A DNA stretch of 7,923 nt from Deltaproteobacteria bacterium (lineage in GTDB: Bacteria > Bdellovibrionota > UBA1018): positions 1 to 7,923 of the forward strand of contig JACQAU010000118.1 in NCBI GenBank assembly GCA_016194835.1. Direction: 5' to 3'. The notes under the pieces were generated by a model. That model was not told where the DNA came from. It searched no databases and saw nothing but the letters and a program-made list of their open reading frames with translations. Positions 1 through 6,696 of this stretch are shown one piece after another; position 1 is the first letter of the stretch; the number at the start of each line of letters is the position of its first letter. Position numbers and translations under genes: made by a program.

Positions 1-894
1 ATAACGGAGAAGATTTTTTTTCTTTGTTTCTCTAATATATACATCTTGATAAACGGTGAGGTTTTGCAAAATTTCTGAAAAGTTGCCATAATTTAAGTCT
101 GCTATACGACCTTTGATATAGAGATCTTCTTGTGTGATTTCTACAAACTGCGCTTCTTGTGTGTGATCAGTACTCATCCTAAATTTTGCCAATTTTTCTT
201 TTCGATCAATGAAACACATATCAGAAAAAATATTGGTTATTTCTGGTTTTTGAGAAGATTTGGTTGATTTTCCTTTTTTAATTACTTTAAATTTTACATC
301 TTTTGGTAGTAATATTTCTGCAGTTGTCATGGCATAGTCCAATCCTTGACTGGTAAAAAAAATATCCTGATCATTTGACTCATGACTTTCGCCCTTTACA
401 AGATATTGAATTGGCATTTCTATTTTTTTGATTCTTGGCAAGTAGCGTAGATAATCACTGTTGGTTTCAAAACCATCTGGAAATTTTGAATGAACTGAAC
501 TAAAAATCTCTAATTCTTTTTTTTCAGTATAGTATTTTGCTTCTCGCCCAGTAATGGTGGTAATTTTTCCATCTGGGTTGTAGAGAATGGCTTTGATTTC
601 ATAAGCATGAACGATATTGTTATTTTTATAATAATTTGCTTTTTTTGCTAATAAATTCCATTGCTTATCGCCATGTTGTGTAGAAATATATTCAAATCGA
701 TCAATGCTATATTCAGGAATTTTTCCTTGAGGTATTCCTGTTGCTATTGTATTTTTTGTAATGATAAATAGATTTGGATCTAAAAGGGTAGATGTTGACT
801 CTCTTTCAACAGACGACGGAGAAAGCATAACAACTTCGACAATAATGAGCGTAGCGACAGATCCCAGGAGAAGTTTTTGTTTCAGATTACGCAT
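1..894 (-). CDS. lptC: LptC-like LPS export periplasmic protein, C-terminus cut by window edge
   Basis: On the minus strand a frame is open from an ATG at 894 to the window edge, giving 298 residues with no stop; the C-terminus is missing. Residues about 8-24 form one hydrophobic segment after a basic start (RNLKQK), a signal anchor with no lipobox. About residues 62-205 look like the LptC/OstA beta-jellyroll: alternating short strands, a W-x-L-x-A-like start (WNLLAKKANYY, 79-89), a YNPDGK turn (105-110), and a YLPRIKKIEMP stretch (151-161). In the family, LptC is the single-pass inner-membrane partner of LptB2FG that passes LPS to LptA. E. coli LptC has about 190 residues; here the frame continues past 298, and residues 237-288 look like a further OstA/LptA-type segment. 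An in-frame ATG at 924 would add ten residues; neither start has a clear Shine-Dalgarno. The identification is by fold-like pattern, not a diagnostic motif. Confidence 0.68.
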   Translation of the reverse strand, partial: MRNLKQKLLLGSVATLIIVEVVMLSPSSVERESTSTLLDPNLFIITKNTIATGIPQGKIPEYSIDRFEYISTQHGDKQWNLLAKKANYYKNNNIVHAYEIKAILYNPDGKITTITGREAKYYTEKKELEIFSSVHSKFPDGFETNSDYLRYLPRIKKIEMPIQYLVKGESHESNDQDIFFTSQGLDYAMTTAEILLPKDVKFKVIKKGKSTKSSQKPEITNIFSDMCFIDRKEKLAKFRMSTDHTQEAQFVEITQEDLYIKGRIADLNYGNFSEILQNLTVYQDVYIRETKKKNLLRY

Positions 895-895
895 G
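892..895. other. Overlapping divergent start codons (CATG)
   Basis: The four bases CATG hold the ATG of fni on the plus strand (893-895) and the ATG of the lptC-like gene on the minus strand (894-892). No intergenic region separates the two genes, so the leader and promoter of each must lie within the first part of the other gene. If the lptC-like gene starts at the in-frame ATG at 924, the overlap grows to 32 nt. Confidence 0.7.
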
Positions 896-1900
896 CAGGA
901 AAACCAGGCTGGTGGTTTTGCCATAGACTTTAGTGGTTTGGACCACATTAAACTGTATCACAACGCGCTTCCTGAGTTAGATTTTGAAGAAATTAGTCTT
1001 GGCTCAACACTTTTGGGCAAGTCAACTAAAACACCTTTTTTTATTGCAGGCATGACGGCTGGACACGATGGCGCTTTTGAACTTAATTGGAAATTTGCGA
1101 AAGCTTGTGCTACGCGAGGATGGGCTTTTGGTGTAGGTTCTCAAAGGCGACTTTTACAATATGATGACTCCATAGACGATTGGCAAAAACTTAGGGCTGA
1201 ATTTCCTGATCTAATGATTTTTTCTAATATCGGAATTTCACAGTTAATTGTCAGTTCGTCAGTTCAAATTTGTAAACTTGTAGAAGTTTTAAAAGCTCAG
1301 GCTCTAGTGGTACATGCAAATGCTTTGCAAGAGTGTTTACAAAAAGAAGGAACTCCGCAGTTTAAAGGTGGCTTACAGAAACTTAAAGAAGTTTGTCAAA
1401 CAGTTGGTGTACCGGTTGTTTTAAAAGAAACGGGTTGCGGTTTTTCGCGCGTAACGCTAAGTCGCTTAAAAGAAGTAGGACTTTCAGCAATTGATGTTAG
1501 TGGATTAGGTGGAACACATTGGGGACGAATAGAAGGTGCAAGAGCAGATAATCCCTGGGATCTAAAAGCCTTAGCGTCTAAAACATTTTCGAATTGGGGT
1601 GAGTCAACAACGCATGCTGTTATTAATGCAAAAAAAATATTGCCACGGCTTGAAATTTGGGCTTCTGGCGGTGTTCGTTCCGGATTGGATGCAGCTAAGC
1701 TTATTGCTTTAGGGGCACAGGCAGTTGGATATGCTCAGCCAGCACTTAAAGCAGTTTTACAAAGTCAAAGTAATGAAGCGCTGCATTTGTGGATGGAAAG
1801 ACAAGAGTTTGAACTGCGCGTGGCGCTTTTTTGCACGGGCTGTGATACTCCAAGAGAATTACAACAAAAAGAGGGTGTATGGACCATTATCAAAACTTAG
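893..1900 (+). CDS. fni: Type 2 isopentenyl-diphosphate delta-isomerase
   Basis: This 335-residue protein is an FMN- and NAD(P)H-dependent isomerase of the IDI-2 family, interconverting IPP and DMAPP in the cytosol. Family signatures in order: DHI (17-19), GMTAGH (53-58, flavin loop), GSQR (82-85), HANALQE (141-147, with the substrate-site His, Asn, Gln and Glu), KETGCGFS (178-185), DVSGLGGTHW (201-210), SGGVRSGLD (258-266) and ALGAQ (273-277). The TIM-barrel order is complete and the length is near normal (about 340-350). The frame is open upstream to 761, but that part overlaps the lptC-like gene and has no family similarity, so I chose the ATG at 893. The nearest purine-rich site, AGGAG at 866-870, is 22 nt upstream, too far for a standard Shine-Dalgarno. 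The Arg-Lys pair that normally precedes DHI is Ser14-Gly15 here. It is the first gene of the operon and overlaps mvaA by 22 nt. Confidence 0.92.
   Translation: MQENQAGGFAIDFSGLDHIKLYHNALPELDFEEISLGSTLLGKSTKTPFFIAGMTAGHDGAFELNWKFAKACATRGWAFGVGSQRRLLQYDDSIDDWQKLRAEFPDLMIFSNIGISQLIVSSSVQICKLVEVLKAQALVVHANALQECLQKEGTPQFKGGLQKLKEVCQTVGVPVVLKETGCGFSRVTLSRLKEVGLSAIDVSGLGGTHWGRIEGARADNPWDLKALASKTFSNWGESTTHAVINAKKILPRLEIWASGGVRSGLDAAKLIALGAQAVGYAQPALKAVLQSQSNEALHLWMERQEFELRVALFCTGCDTPRELQQKEGVWTIIKT
1871..1875 (+). promoter_or_regulatory. Ribosome binding site of mvaA inside fni
   Basis: GAGGG lies a few bases upstream of the ATG at 1879, within the last codons of fni. It supports that ATG as the mvaA start and the 22-nt gene overlap. 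Confidence 0.6.
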
Positions 1901-3177
1901 TAGATGGTTTTCATCGTATTTCAAGAGATGAGCGTTTAAAAAGAATTCAAGAATTTTGCCATTTAAGCGAAGAAGAAATAAAAACTTTAACTTGCGAAAC
2001 ACCATTGTCTGTAGAGATAGCCGAGCACTTAATCGAAAACGTGATTGGTTATTTCCCAATTCCACTTGGTATTGCTACATGTTTTAATATTGATGGAAAA
2101 GATATTTTAATTCCAATGGCAGTAGAAGAAACTTCTATTATTGCCGCTGCCAGTACTACTGCAAAATGGATCCGAAAAGAAGGCAGTATTCGTACTTATT
2201 GCAAGGGAAGACTAATAATAGGACAAATACAACTTCCAAATGTAAGGAATGTGCCACTGACACGTAAGATCTTACATGAAAATAGAGATATTTTAATTGC
2301 TATTGCTAATAATTGTGTTCCTAGACTGGTTGATCGGGGAGGAGGAATTCGGGATATTGCACTTAGAGAAGTTGCAAGGCCTACGCAAGACGGTGTAATG
2401 ATGGTTATTCATATTCTGTGTGATCCTTGTGACGCAATGGGGGCTAATTTAATTAACCAGGTATGTGAGGCTTTGAAACCAAAAATTGAGGAACTCACGA
2501 GTGAACGAGTTGGGCTTTGTATTTTATCAAATTTGGTTGATACAAAACTTGCTGTAGCAGAGGTAGCTATACACAATATTGATTTAACTATGGGTAAGGG
2601 TATTGAAGAAGCTACGCTTTTTGCAATGGCTGATCCATATCGGGCGGCAACACATAATAAGGGTGTATTAAATGGCATCGATGCAGTATTAGTTGCCACT
2701 GGAAATGACTGGAGAGCTGTAGAAGCGGGTGTGCACGCCTATGCTGCACGTACTGGTCAGTACAAGCCCATAACTCAGTGGAAAGTAGAAGGTACTGATT
2801 TAATTGGACAAATCGAAGTACCATTGGCTGTAGGCACAGTAGGGGGTGTAACCCGTATACATCCTACAGCTAAAATAGCATTAAAGATTTTAGGTGTAAA
2901 AAAGGCTGAGGATCTAGCTAGAGTATGTGCTGCGGTTGGATTAGTTCAAAACCTGGGTGCTCTAAAGGCGCTAGCAACTGTTGGCATTGTTAAGGGTCAT
3001 ATGTTATTACATGCTTCTAACTTGGCAATTGCAGCAGGAGCCGAAATTCATGAAATTGCTGAGGTAAGAAAGCGCTTAGCGGAGGTATTGCGAGTTGAAA
3101 AACATATTAATTTGACTCACGCTAAGGAAATTTTGGAGGAAATTCGTGTATCAGACAGACAAACCCTACTCATTTAG
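1879..3177 (+). CDS. mvaA: Hydroxymethylglutaryl-CoA reductase, class II (degradative-type)
   Basis: This 432-residue cytosolic enzyme has the length and motifs of class II HMG-CoA reductases (Pseudomonas mevalonii, 428). It interconverts HMG-CoA and mevalonate using NAD(P)H. Visible motifs: ENVIG (53-57), PMAVEETS (79-86) with catalytic Glu83, DAMGAN (185-190) of the cofactor domain, HNKGVLNGID (259-268) with catalytic Lys261, GNDWRA (275-280) with catalytic Asp277, GTVGGVTRIHP (319-329), and GHMLLHASN (373-381) with the catalytic His most likely His378. All four catalytic residues are present. There is no N-terminal membrane domain, unlike eukaryotic class I enzymes. Although 'degradative' by family name, its place between fni and a GHMP kinase plus mvaD argues for a biosynthetic role. 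NADH versus NADPH preference cannot be judged by eye. It overlaps fni by 22 nt and the following kinase by 32 nt. Confidence 0.96.
   Translation: MDHYQNLVDGFHRISRDERLKRIQEFCHLSEEEIKTLTCETPLSVEIAEHLIENVIGYFPIPLGIATCFNIDGKDILIPMAVEETSIIAAASTTAKWIRKEGSIRTYCKGRLIIGQIQLPNVRNVPLTRKILHENRDILIAIANNCVPRLVDRGGGIRDIALREVARPTQDGVMMVIHILCDPCDAMGANLINQVCEALKPKIEELTSERVGLCILSNLVDTKLAVAEVAIHNIDLTMGKGIEEATLFAMADPYRAATHNKGVLNGIDAVLVATGNDWRAVEAGVHAYAARTGQYKPITQWKVEGTDLIGQIEVPLAVGTVGGVTRIHPTAKIALKILGVKKAEDLARVCAAVGLVQNLGALKALATVGIVKGHMLLHASNLAIAAGAEIHEIAEVRKRLAEVLRVEKHINLTHAKEILEEIRVSDRQTLLI
3135..3140 (+). promoter_or_regulatory. Strong ribosome binding site for the GTG-started kinase
   Basis: GGAGGA lies 5 nt before a GTG at 3146 and inside the last codons of mvaA. 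It is the best Shine-Dalgarno in the plus-strand operon and decides the start of the kinase: there is no closer in-frame ATG before the ATP-binding motif, which begins about 13 residues in. Confidence 0.8.
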
Positions 3178-4207
3178 TTGTACAGCGCCCGGCAAGGTTT
3201 TTCTTTTGGGCGAGTATGCTGTTTTAAAGCGTTTGCCCGCTGTGATTTTAACAGTAGGTCCCAGGTTTATGCTTCAAGCAGAATGTCATACTAGTATTTT
3301 TGCAAGTGTTTTTGAGACTGATTTGGTTGTAAAGGATTGGGATTCACTCAAAGCAGATACAGTTCATCCTAAGACCCCACTTGGTAGACTTATGGATTGG
3401 GCCTCATATAATGGTCTGCCAGAGCTTAAGTTTAGATATAATAATCCTTTTGCAAACGAAGGAGGTTTTGGACTTTCTAGTGCAGAATTTGTTTTAGCCT
3501 ATTGGGCGTATACACAAGTTTCAAATTGGCCAAAAGATTGTAAGGAGATGCTAAAACTTTATAGAGAATTAACTTCGATGCCTAAAATCCCTCCCAGTGG
3601 AGCTGATGTGGTTGCACAGTGGAAGGGTGGAGTTGTTCTGGTAAATTTAGAAAATGAAACGCATGAAGATCTTTGGAATGTTTTAGATTGGTCTAATTTT
3701 TTAGTTTTTTCAGCCTCTCACCAAACAGACCGAAAAGTAAAAACACATGAGCATTTAGAAGAACTTTCAAAGAAAGAATTTTTAAATAGCAAAAATTTAT
3801 TTTTTAATGAGCTGAACAAAATTTTAGCCAAAGGGGTTCAAGCTATTTTGAATAAAGATTATCATAGCATTGGACAAACCATGAATACATACGCAGATGT
3901 GTTGGATAAAGAAAGTTTAGAATTAAAAGTCACACACGAAGATAGATTGGCTCTAAAAAGTCTGCCAGATGTTTTAGGGGTTAAGGGTTGCGGAGCCATG
4001 CAATCAGATGCGGTGGTGGTTTTGGTAAAACCAGGTTCTTTAAAAAGAGCACAAATTATCGAAGTAGCACAAGAAAGAGGATTGAAATTGATTTGCAACG
4101 GTTTGACTTTGCAGCATGGAGTTTGTGAGAGCGAAGAAACCACATGGTTTGAGCCTGCTTTTACTTTAAAAGAACAACCAATAAGTTCACATACTAAGAC
4201 GACTTAA
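3146..4207 (+). CDS. GHMP kinase of the mevalonate pathway (phosphomevalonate or mevalonate kinase)
   Basis: This 353-residue protein starts at GTG behind a strong ribosome binding site. GHMP-fold signatures: motif 1 TAPGKVFLLGEYAVL (13-27); motif 2 GGFGLSSAE (106-114), the phosphate-binding loop, without the usual GLGSSAA spelling; PSGADVVAQ (150-158) with Asp154 as the likely catalytic Asp, followed by GG; and a C-terminal motif 3 KGCGAMQSDA (280-289), where most relatives have a Gly-rich GAGGGG-like loop. It should transfer phosphate from ATP to mevalonate or to 5-phosphomevalonate. GEY rather than GEH in motif 1 slightly favours phosphomevalonate kinase (mvaK2) over mevalonate kinase (mvaK1), but I cannot separate them by eye, so no symbol is given. 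It lies between mvaA and mvaD, overlapping mvaA by 32 nt; its stop overlaps the mvaD start as TAATG. Membership in the pathway is well supported by context, the exact substrate is not. Confidence 0.85.
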   Translation: MYQTDKPYSFSCTAPGKVFLLGEYAVLKRLPAVILTVGPRFMLQAECHTSIFASVFETDLVVKDWDSLKADTVHPKTPLGRLMDWASYNGLPELKFRYNNPFANEGGFGLSSAEFVLAYWAYTQVSNWPKDCKEMLKLYRELTSMPKIPPSGADVVAQWKGGVVLVNLENETHEDLWNVLDWSNFLVFSASHQTDRKVKTHEHLEELSKKEFLNSKNLFFNELNKILAKGVQAILNKDYHSIGQTMNTYADVLDKESLELKVTHEDRLALKSLPDVLGVKGCGAMQSDAVVVLVKPGSLKRAQIIEVAQERGLKLICNGLTLQHGVCESEETTWFEPAFTLKEQPISSHTKTT

Positions 4208-4516
4208 TGACAGAAGTCTTCAGTGCTGTAGCACCAACCAATATTGCTCTTGTGAAATACATGGGCAAGCTTGACCCTGATGTAAATTTACCAGCTAATG
4301 AAAGTGTGTCTTTGACTTTAAGTTCACTTTGTACTTTTACCGAGTGCTCACTCAAAGAAGGTGAAAAATTTGAAGTTAATTGGATTGCAGAAGCACCTCT
4401 AAGTCAAACGGGTATGGTTCCAGATTTAGATACAGTAGGAGTTAATAAAATAATCCAACATATCAAACGAGTTTTATCTAGTCTCGAAGAATATTTAAAT
4501 ATAAAAATTTTGAATC

Positions 4517-4526
4517 AAAAAAAAAA
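4517..4526 (+). other. A10 homopolymer at the mvaD frameshift
   Basis: Ten consecutive A occupy 4517-4526, the longest homopolymer I find in the window; the next longest are runs of eight (for example 14-21, 517-524 and 1630-1637), which leave their reading frames intact. Reading nine A instead of ten joins the two halves of MvaD without a gap. Such runs are classic sites for sequencing length errors and for RNA polymerase slippage. Confidence 0.85.
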
Positions 4527-5256
4527 TCGAAGTGCGTTCTTGCAATACGTTTCCGCAAGCTACTGGCATTGCTTCGAGTGCTGCTGCTTTTGCAGCGTTG
4601 ACAATGGCTGTAATTAAACTTGGTTTGTTTTTAACAAAACAAGATCAAGAAAATAAATTATTACTAGATAAAGAATTTCAAAGATTTATTGTTAAGCTTT
4701 CTCGGTGTGGTTCGGGGAGTTCTTGTAGATCTTTTTATGGGCCATGGGTTAGGTGGGGAAAAGACAGTGTAGAACCTATAGTCTCTAAAATGCCTGAGAT
4801 GGTGGATTTAGTTTTATTAGTGAATTCGGCACCAAAGAAAGTGTCGTCTACTCGGGCGCATGAATTAGTAAAAACCTCTCAGCTTTGGGATGGAAGGGTT
4901 AAAAGGGCTAACGATCGAGTGCAGAAAATAGTTCAAGCTATTCAAACAGGTGATACGGATACAGTTTCGCAAATTGCATGGCAGGAAATGTGGGAGATGC
5001 ATAGTCTTTTTCACACATGTGAAAGGCCGTTTACATATTGGGATGGGAGGACAATAGAAATTTTAAAATGGCTTGAGTGTTACGTAAATGGTGAGAAAAA
5101 AGGTTCTACTACTTTGCCAATTGTGACTTCAGATGCTGGAGCTAATATTCATGTACTTGTGCCTAAGACTGAAGCAGGTGCGTGGCTAGAATTAATAAAA
5201 AATAAATTTTCTGACACTGTGTTGCAAGACGTGCAGGGGCGCGGGGTATTTGGTTT

Positions 5257-5260
5257 CTAA
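5257..5260. other. Overlapping convergent stop codons (CTAA)
   Basis: The TAA of mvaD (5258-5260) and the TAG of the minus-strand TonB-like gene (CTA at 5257-5259) share these four bases. No hairpin followed by a T-run is visible at the junction, so the two transcripts probably read into each other's 3' ends. Confidence 0.85.
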
Positions 5261-6417
5261 CGAACAAAAACATGCTCTCCATTCAGAACTGTGCCCGAAT
5301 ATTCACGATTAATCATTAACTCTTCCAAAGTTCTTCGTACTTTGTCTTGAAGCATAGTGAGCGCAACGGAGGAACCCACTCCATGCGCTTGAAGTCTAAT
5401 ATTAGAAATATATCCTTTCTGATTAATAGTTCCTTCATATTTTAGTGAGACTGAAATAGACGGATCAATTCTGAGCGCTTCATCATATGCAAGACTTAAT
5501 TTTGGACGAAGTGTATCCAAGGCTTGCCGAATCATTATTTCGCGTTTAGTAAATCCTACTAAACCGGGTTCTTCTCGTGTCTGCAAAGCTTTATGGGTTT
5601 TTTCTTGAGATTCTTTTAAAACTCCATCGACTAATGCGTGTATATTAATTTTACCGGGTCCATCGATCTGTGGCAGTCCTTTTGGTAGAGAGCCTCCTCC
5701 ATTAAAAATATTTATACCTTTTAAAATTTGGCTAATCTTAAAAGCTGTTCTTTCTGCTATGGGCTTGGACATTAATTCCTTTTCAATGCGTTCCTGACGA
5801 AGTGCGATTTCAAAAGCTTTTATTCCCATTCCAATAAACGGCTTGAAAACTGCTTCTTCTGCGGTAATAATTGTACTTTTGGCAGAAACTTGATATTTTT
5901 TCTGTTTTTCCAAATATTCTGCCAGTCCGGGCGCCCATCTGGATAAGTTGCAAATCAAGAAAAGCACCATGATTGAAGAAAAATGAATCATGCCTGATTT
6001 AATAAGTGACTGGAGTTGATTTCTAATTTCATTTGCTTTTAAAAAGTGAAGCGGTTTAAATGTATTTTCTCTAAACTTGAAAGAAAATCCTGAACTCCAT
6101 TCATTGCCTAGTGAATCAGAGATAAATAGCTGATCGCCTTCTAAAGCTTTGACAGTGATCACAGCACTCGGAGCTATGTCACATTCGTTTCCATTAAAAA
6201 TAATTTCAAGATAACTAAATACAGACGCATTTTTTCTTTTAATAGTAAGTTTCTCGCTAGCCCTGAACTGAATCCAAAATGAAGTCTCCAAGCTCAGAAC
6301 TGAAAATGGTATATCCTGCCTTGATCCCCTTAGAGTTACGGTCAAATGACGGATCTCCTCTCTGATTTGGTATGGGCCTGTTAAAAAATTAAATATTTCA
6401 GAGATGGCTTGACTCAT
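5257..6417 (-). CDS. Membrane-anchored TonB-like protein with AgmX/PglI-type C-terminal domain
   Basis: This 386-residue protein has three parts. Residues about 20-120 are a soluble, strand-rich domain I do not recognise. About 143-158 is a single hydrophobic segment (starting SGMIHFSSIMVLFLICN) with basic residues before it, giving a predicted cytoplasmic N-terminus and periplasmic C-terminus. A charged helical linker (165-235) and a Gly-rich patch (240-255) follow. The last about 95 residues fit the TonB-like AgmX/PglI C-terminal pattern: IRQAL..LRPKLSLAYDEALRIDPS (296-320), the strand pair SVSLKYEGTINQKGYISNIRL, a helix, and a final short strand HVFVR. In Myxococcus, AgmX/PglI proteins are linked to gliding motility and envelope machines; whether that holds here is inference. 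Its ATG overlaps the stop of the preceding 83-residue gene as ATGA, a sign of translational coupling. The domain call rests on pattern, not on an alignment. Confidence 0.7.
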   Translation of the reverse strand: MSQAISEIFNFLTGPYQIREEIRHLTVTLRGSRQDIPFSVLSLETSFWIQFRASEKLTIKRKNASVFSYLEIIFNGNECDIAPSAVITVKALEGDQLFISDSLGNEWSSGFSFKFRENTFKPLHFLKANEIRNQLQSLIKSGMIHFSSIMVLFLICNLSRWAPGLAEYLEKQKKYQVSAKSTIITAEEAVFKPFIGMGIKAFEIALRQERIEKELMSKPIAERTAFKISQILKGINIFNGGGSLPKGLPQIDGPGKINIHALVDGVLKESQEKTHKALQTREEPGLVGFTKREIMIRQALDTLRPKLSLAYDEALRIDPSISVSLKYEGTINQKGYISNIRLQAHGVGSSVALTMLQDKVRRTLEELMINREYSGTVLNGEHVFVR

Positions 6418-6665
6418 TGTATGCCTTCACAATCAGAAAGAATTTCATTTTCAATCTCAAAAAAAGACTGTTTTAAGACATCTTTAGCTGTATTTGTTAT
6501 GGTTTCCGGATTTTCAATAATGTCAGTAGTGGGTCGACGGATAGTGCTTTCAATCGAGCTTGAGCCCAAGTCGATTGTAGCTGAATTTTCAGAGCTTTTG
6601 ACTTTTGAGGTAGTCGTAAGTGCAGTAAATAAAAATAATATTATAATTATTTTAAAAGTGCTCAT
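6414..6665 (-). CDS. Small exported protein of unknown function
   Basis: This 83-residue protein begins at an ATG at 6665, behind a strong GGAGG. Its N-terminus MSTFKIIIILFLFTALTTTSKV reads as a Sec signal peptide or single anchor: one lysine, a hydrophobic core at about 6-17, then small polar residues, with no lipobox Cys. The remaining about 60 residues are polar and rich in Ser, Thr, Asn and Glu, probably disordered at first and helical near the end (AKDVLKQSFFEIENEIL). I recognise no family. The frame is open up to 6749, but that extension overlaps the upstream gene and lacks a better start. It sits between an unrecognised gene and the TonB-like gene, overlapping the latter by 4 nt, so it is likely a periplasmic partner in the same envelope function. 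Confidence 0.7.
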   Translation of the reverse strand: MSTFKIIIILFLFTALTTTSKVKSSENSATIDLGSSSIESTIRRPTTDIIENPETITNTAKDVLKQSFFEIENEILSDCEGIQ

Positions 6666-6671
6666 GCTCGC

Positions 6672-6676
6672 CCTCC
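6672..6676 (-). promoter_or_regulatory. Ribosome binding site of the 83-residue exported protein
   Basis: On the minus strand GGAGG lies 6 nt before the ATG at 6665, in the 31-nt gap after the upstream gene's stop. It decides the start of the small gene against the longer open frame that begins at 6749. Confidence 0.75.
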
Positions 6677-6696
6677 GGGGAGTATTATCTGAATTG

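Larger units (their letters stand above)
4207..5260 (+). pseudogene. mvaD: Diphosphomevalonate decarboxylase, split by a one-base frameshift at a poly-A run
   Basis: The ATG at 4207 opens an MvaD N-terminus: APTNIALVKYMGK (9-21), then NLPANESVSLTL (27-38). The frame goes wrong after the A10 run at 4517-4526 and stops at 4617. The remainder of MvaD continues one base over: NTFPQATGIASSAA (113-126, ATP-binding loop), SRCGSGSSCRS (165-175, with the catalytic-site Arg174), KKVSST, and TSDAGAN (307-313, with the catalytic Asp309), ending at 5260. Removing one A gives 1053 nt, exactly 350 residues, a normal family length, with all expected motifs. The enzyme decarboxylates mevalonate diphosphate to IPP using ATP. 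KYMGK instead of KYWGK recalls, from memory, gammaproteobacterial MvaD proteins. The stretch upstream of the frameshift lacks the ATP loop, so it could not work alone. Three explanations fit: sequencing error, true mutation, or transcriptional/ribosomal slippage. There is no good Shine-Dalgarno; the TAATG junction suggests reinitiation after the kinase. Confidence 0.88.

Noticed and set aside
741..768. Possible fni promoter, TTGCTA with GATAAA at 16-nt spacing
   Set aside because: Each box matches only four of six consensus bases and the region is AT-rich, so chance matches are expected.
761..892. Longer N-terminus for Fni from the open frame upstream (also an ATG at 845)
   Set aside because: The added residues have no IDI-2 similarity and overlap the well-formed N-terminus of the lptC-like gene on the other strand. 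There is no ribosome binding site before 845.
4532..5260. Second half of mvaD as an independent gene starting at GTG 4532
   Set aside because: No Shine-Dalgarno precedes it, and it begins in the middle of a conserved MvaD region, so it is the displaced end of the same gene.
6670..6682. Palindrome CTCCCCGGAG that might hide the ribosome binding site
   Set aside because: A hairpin here would need a two-base loop, which is not stable.
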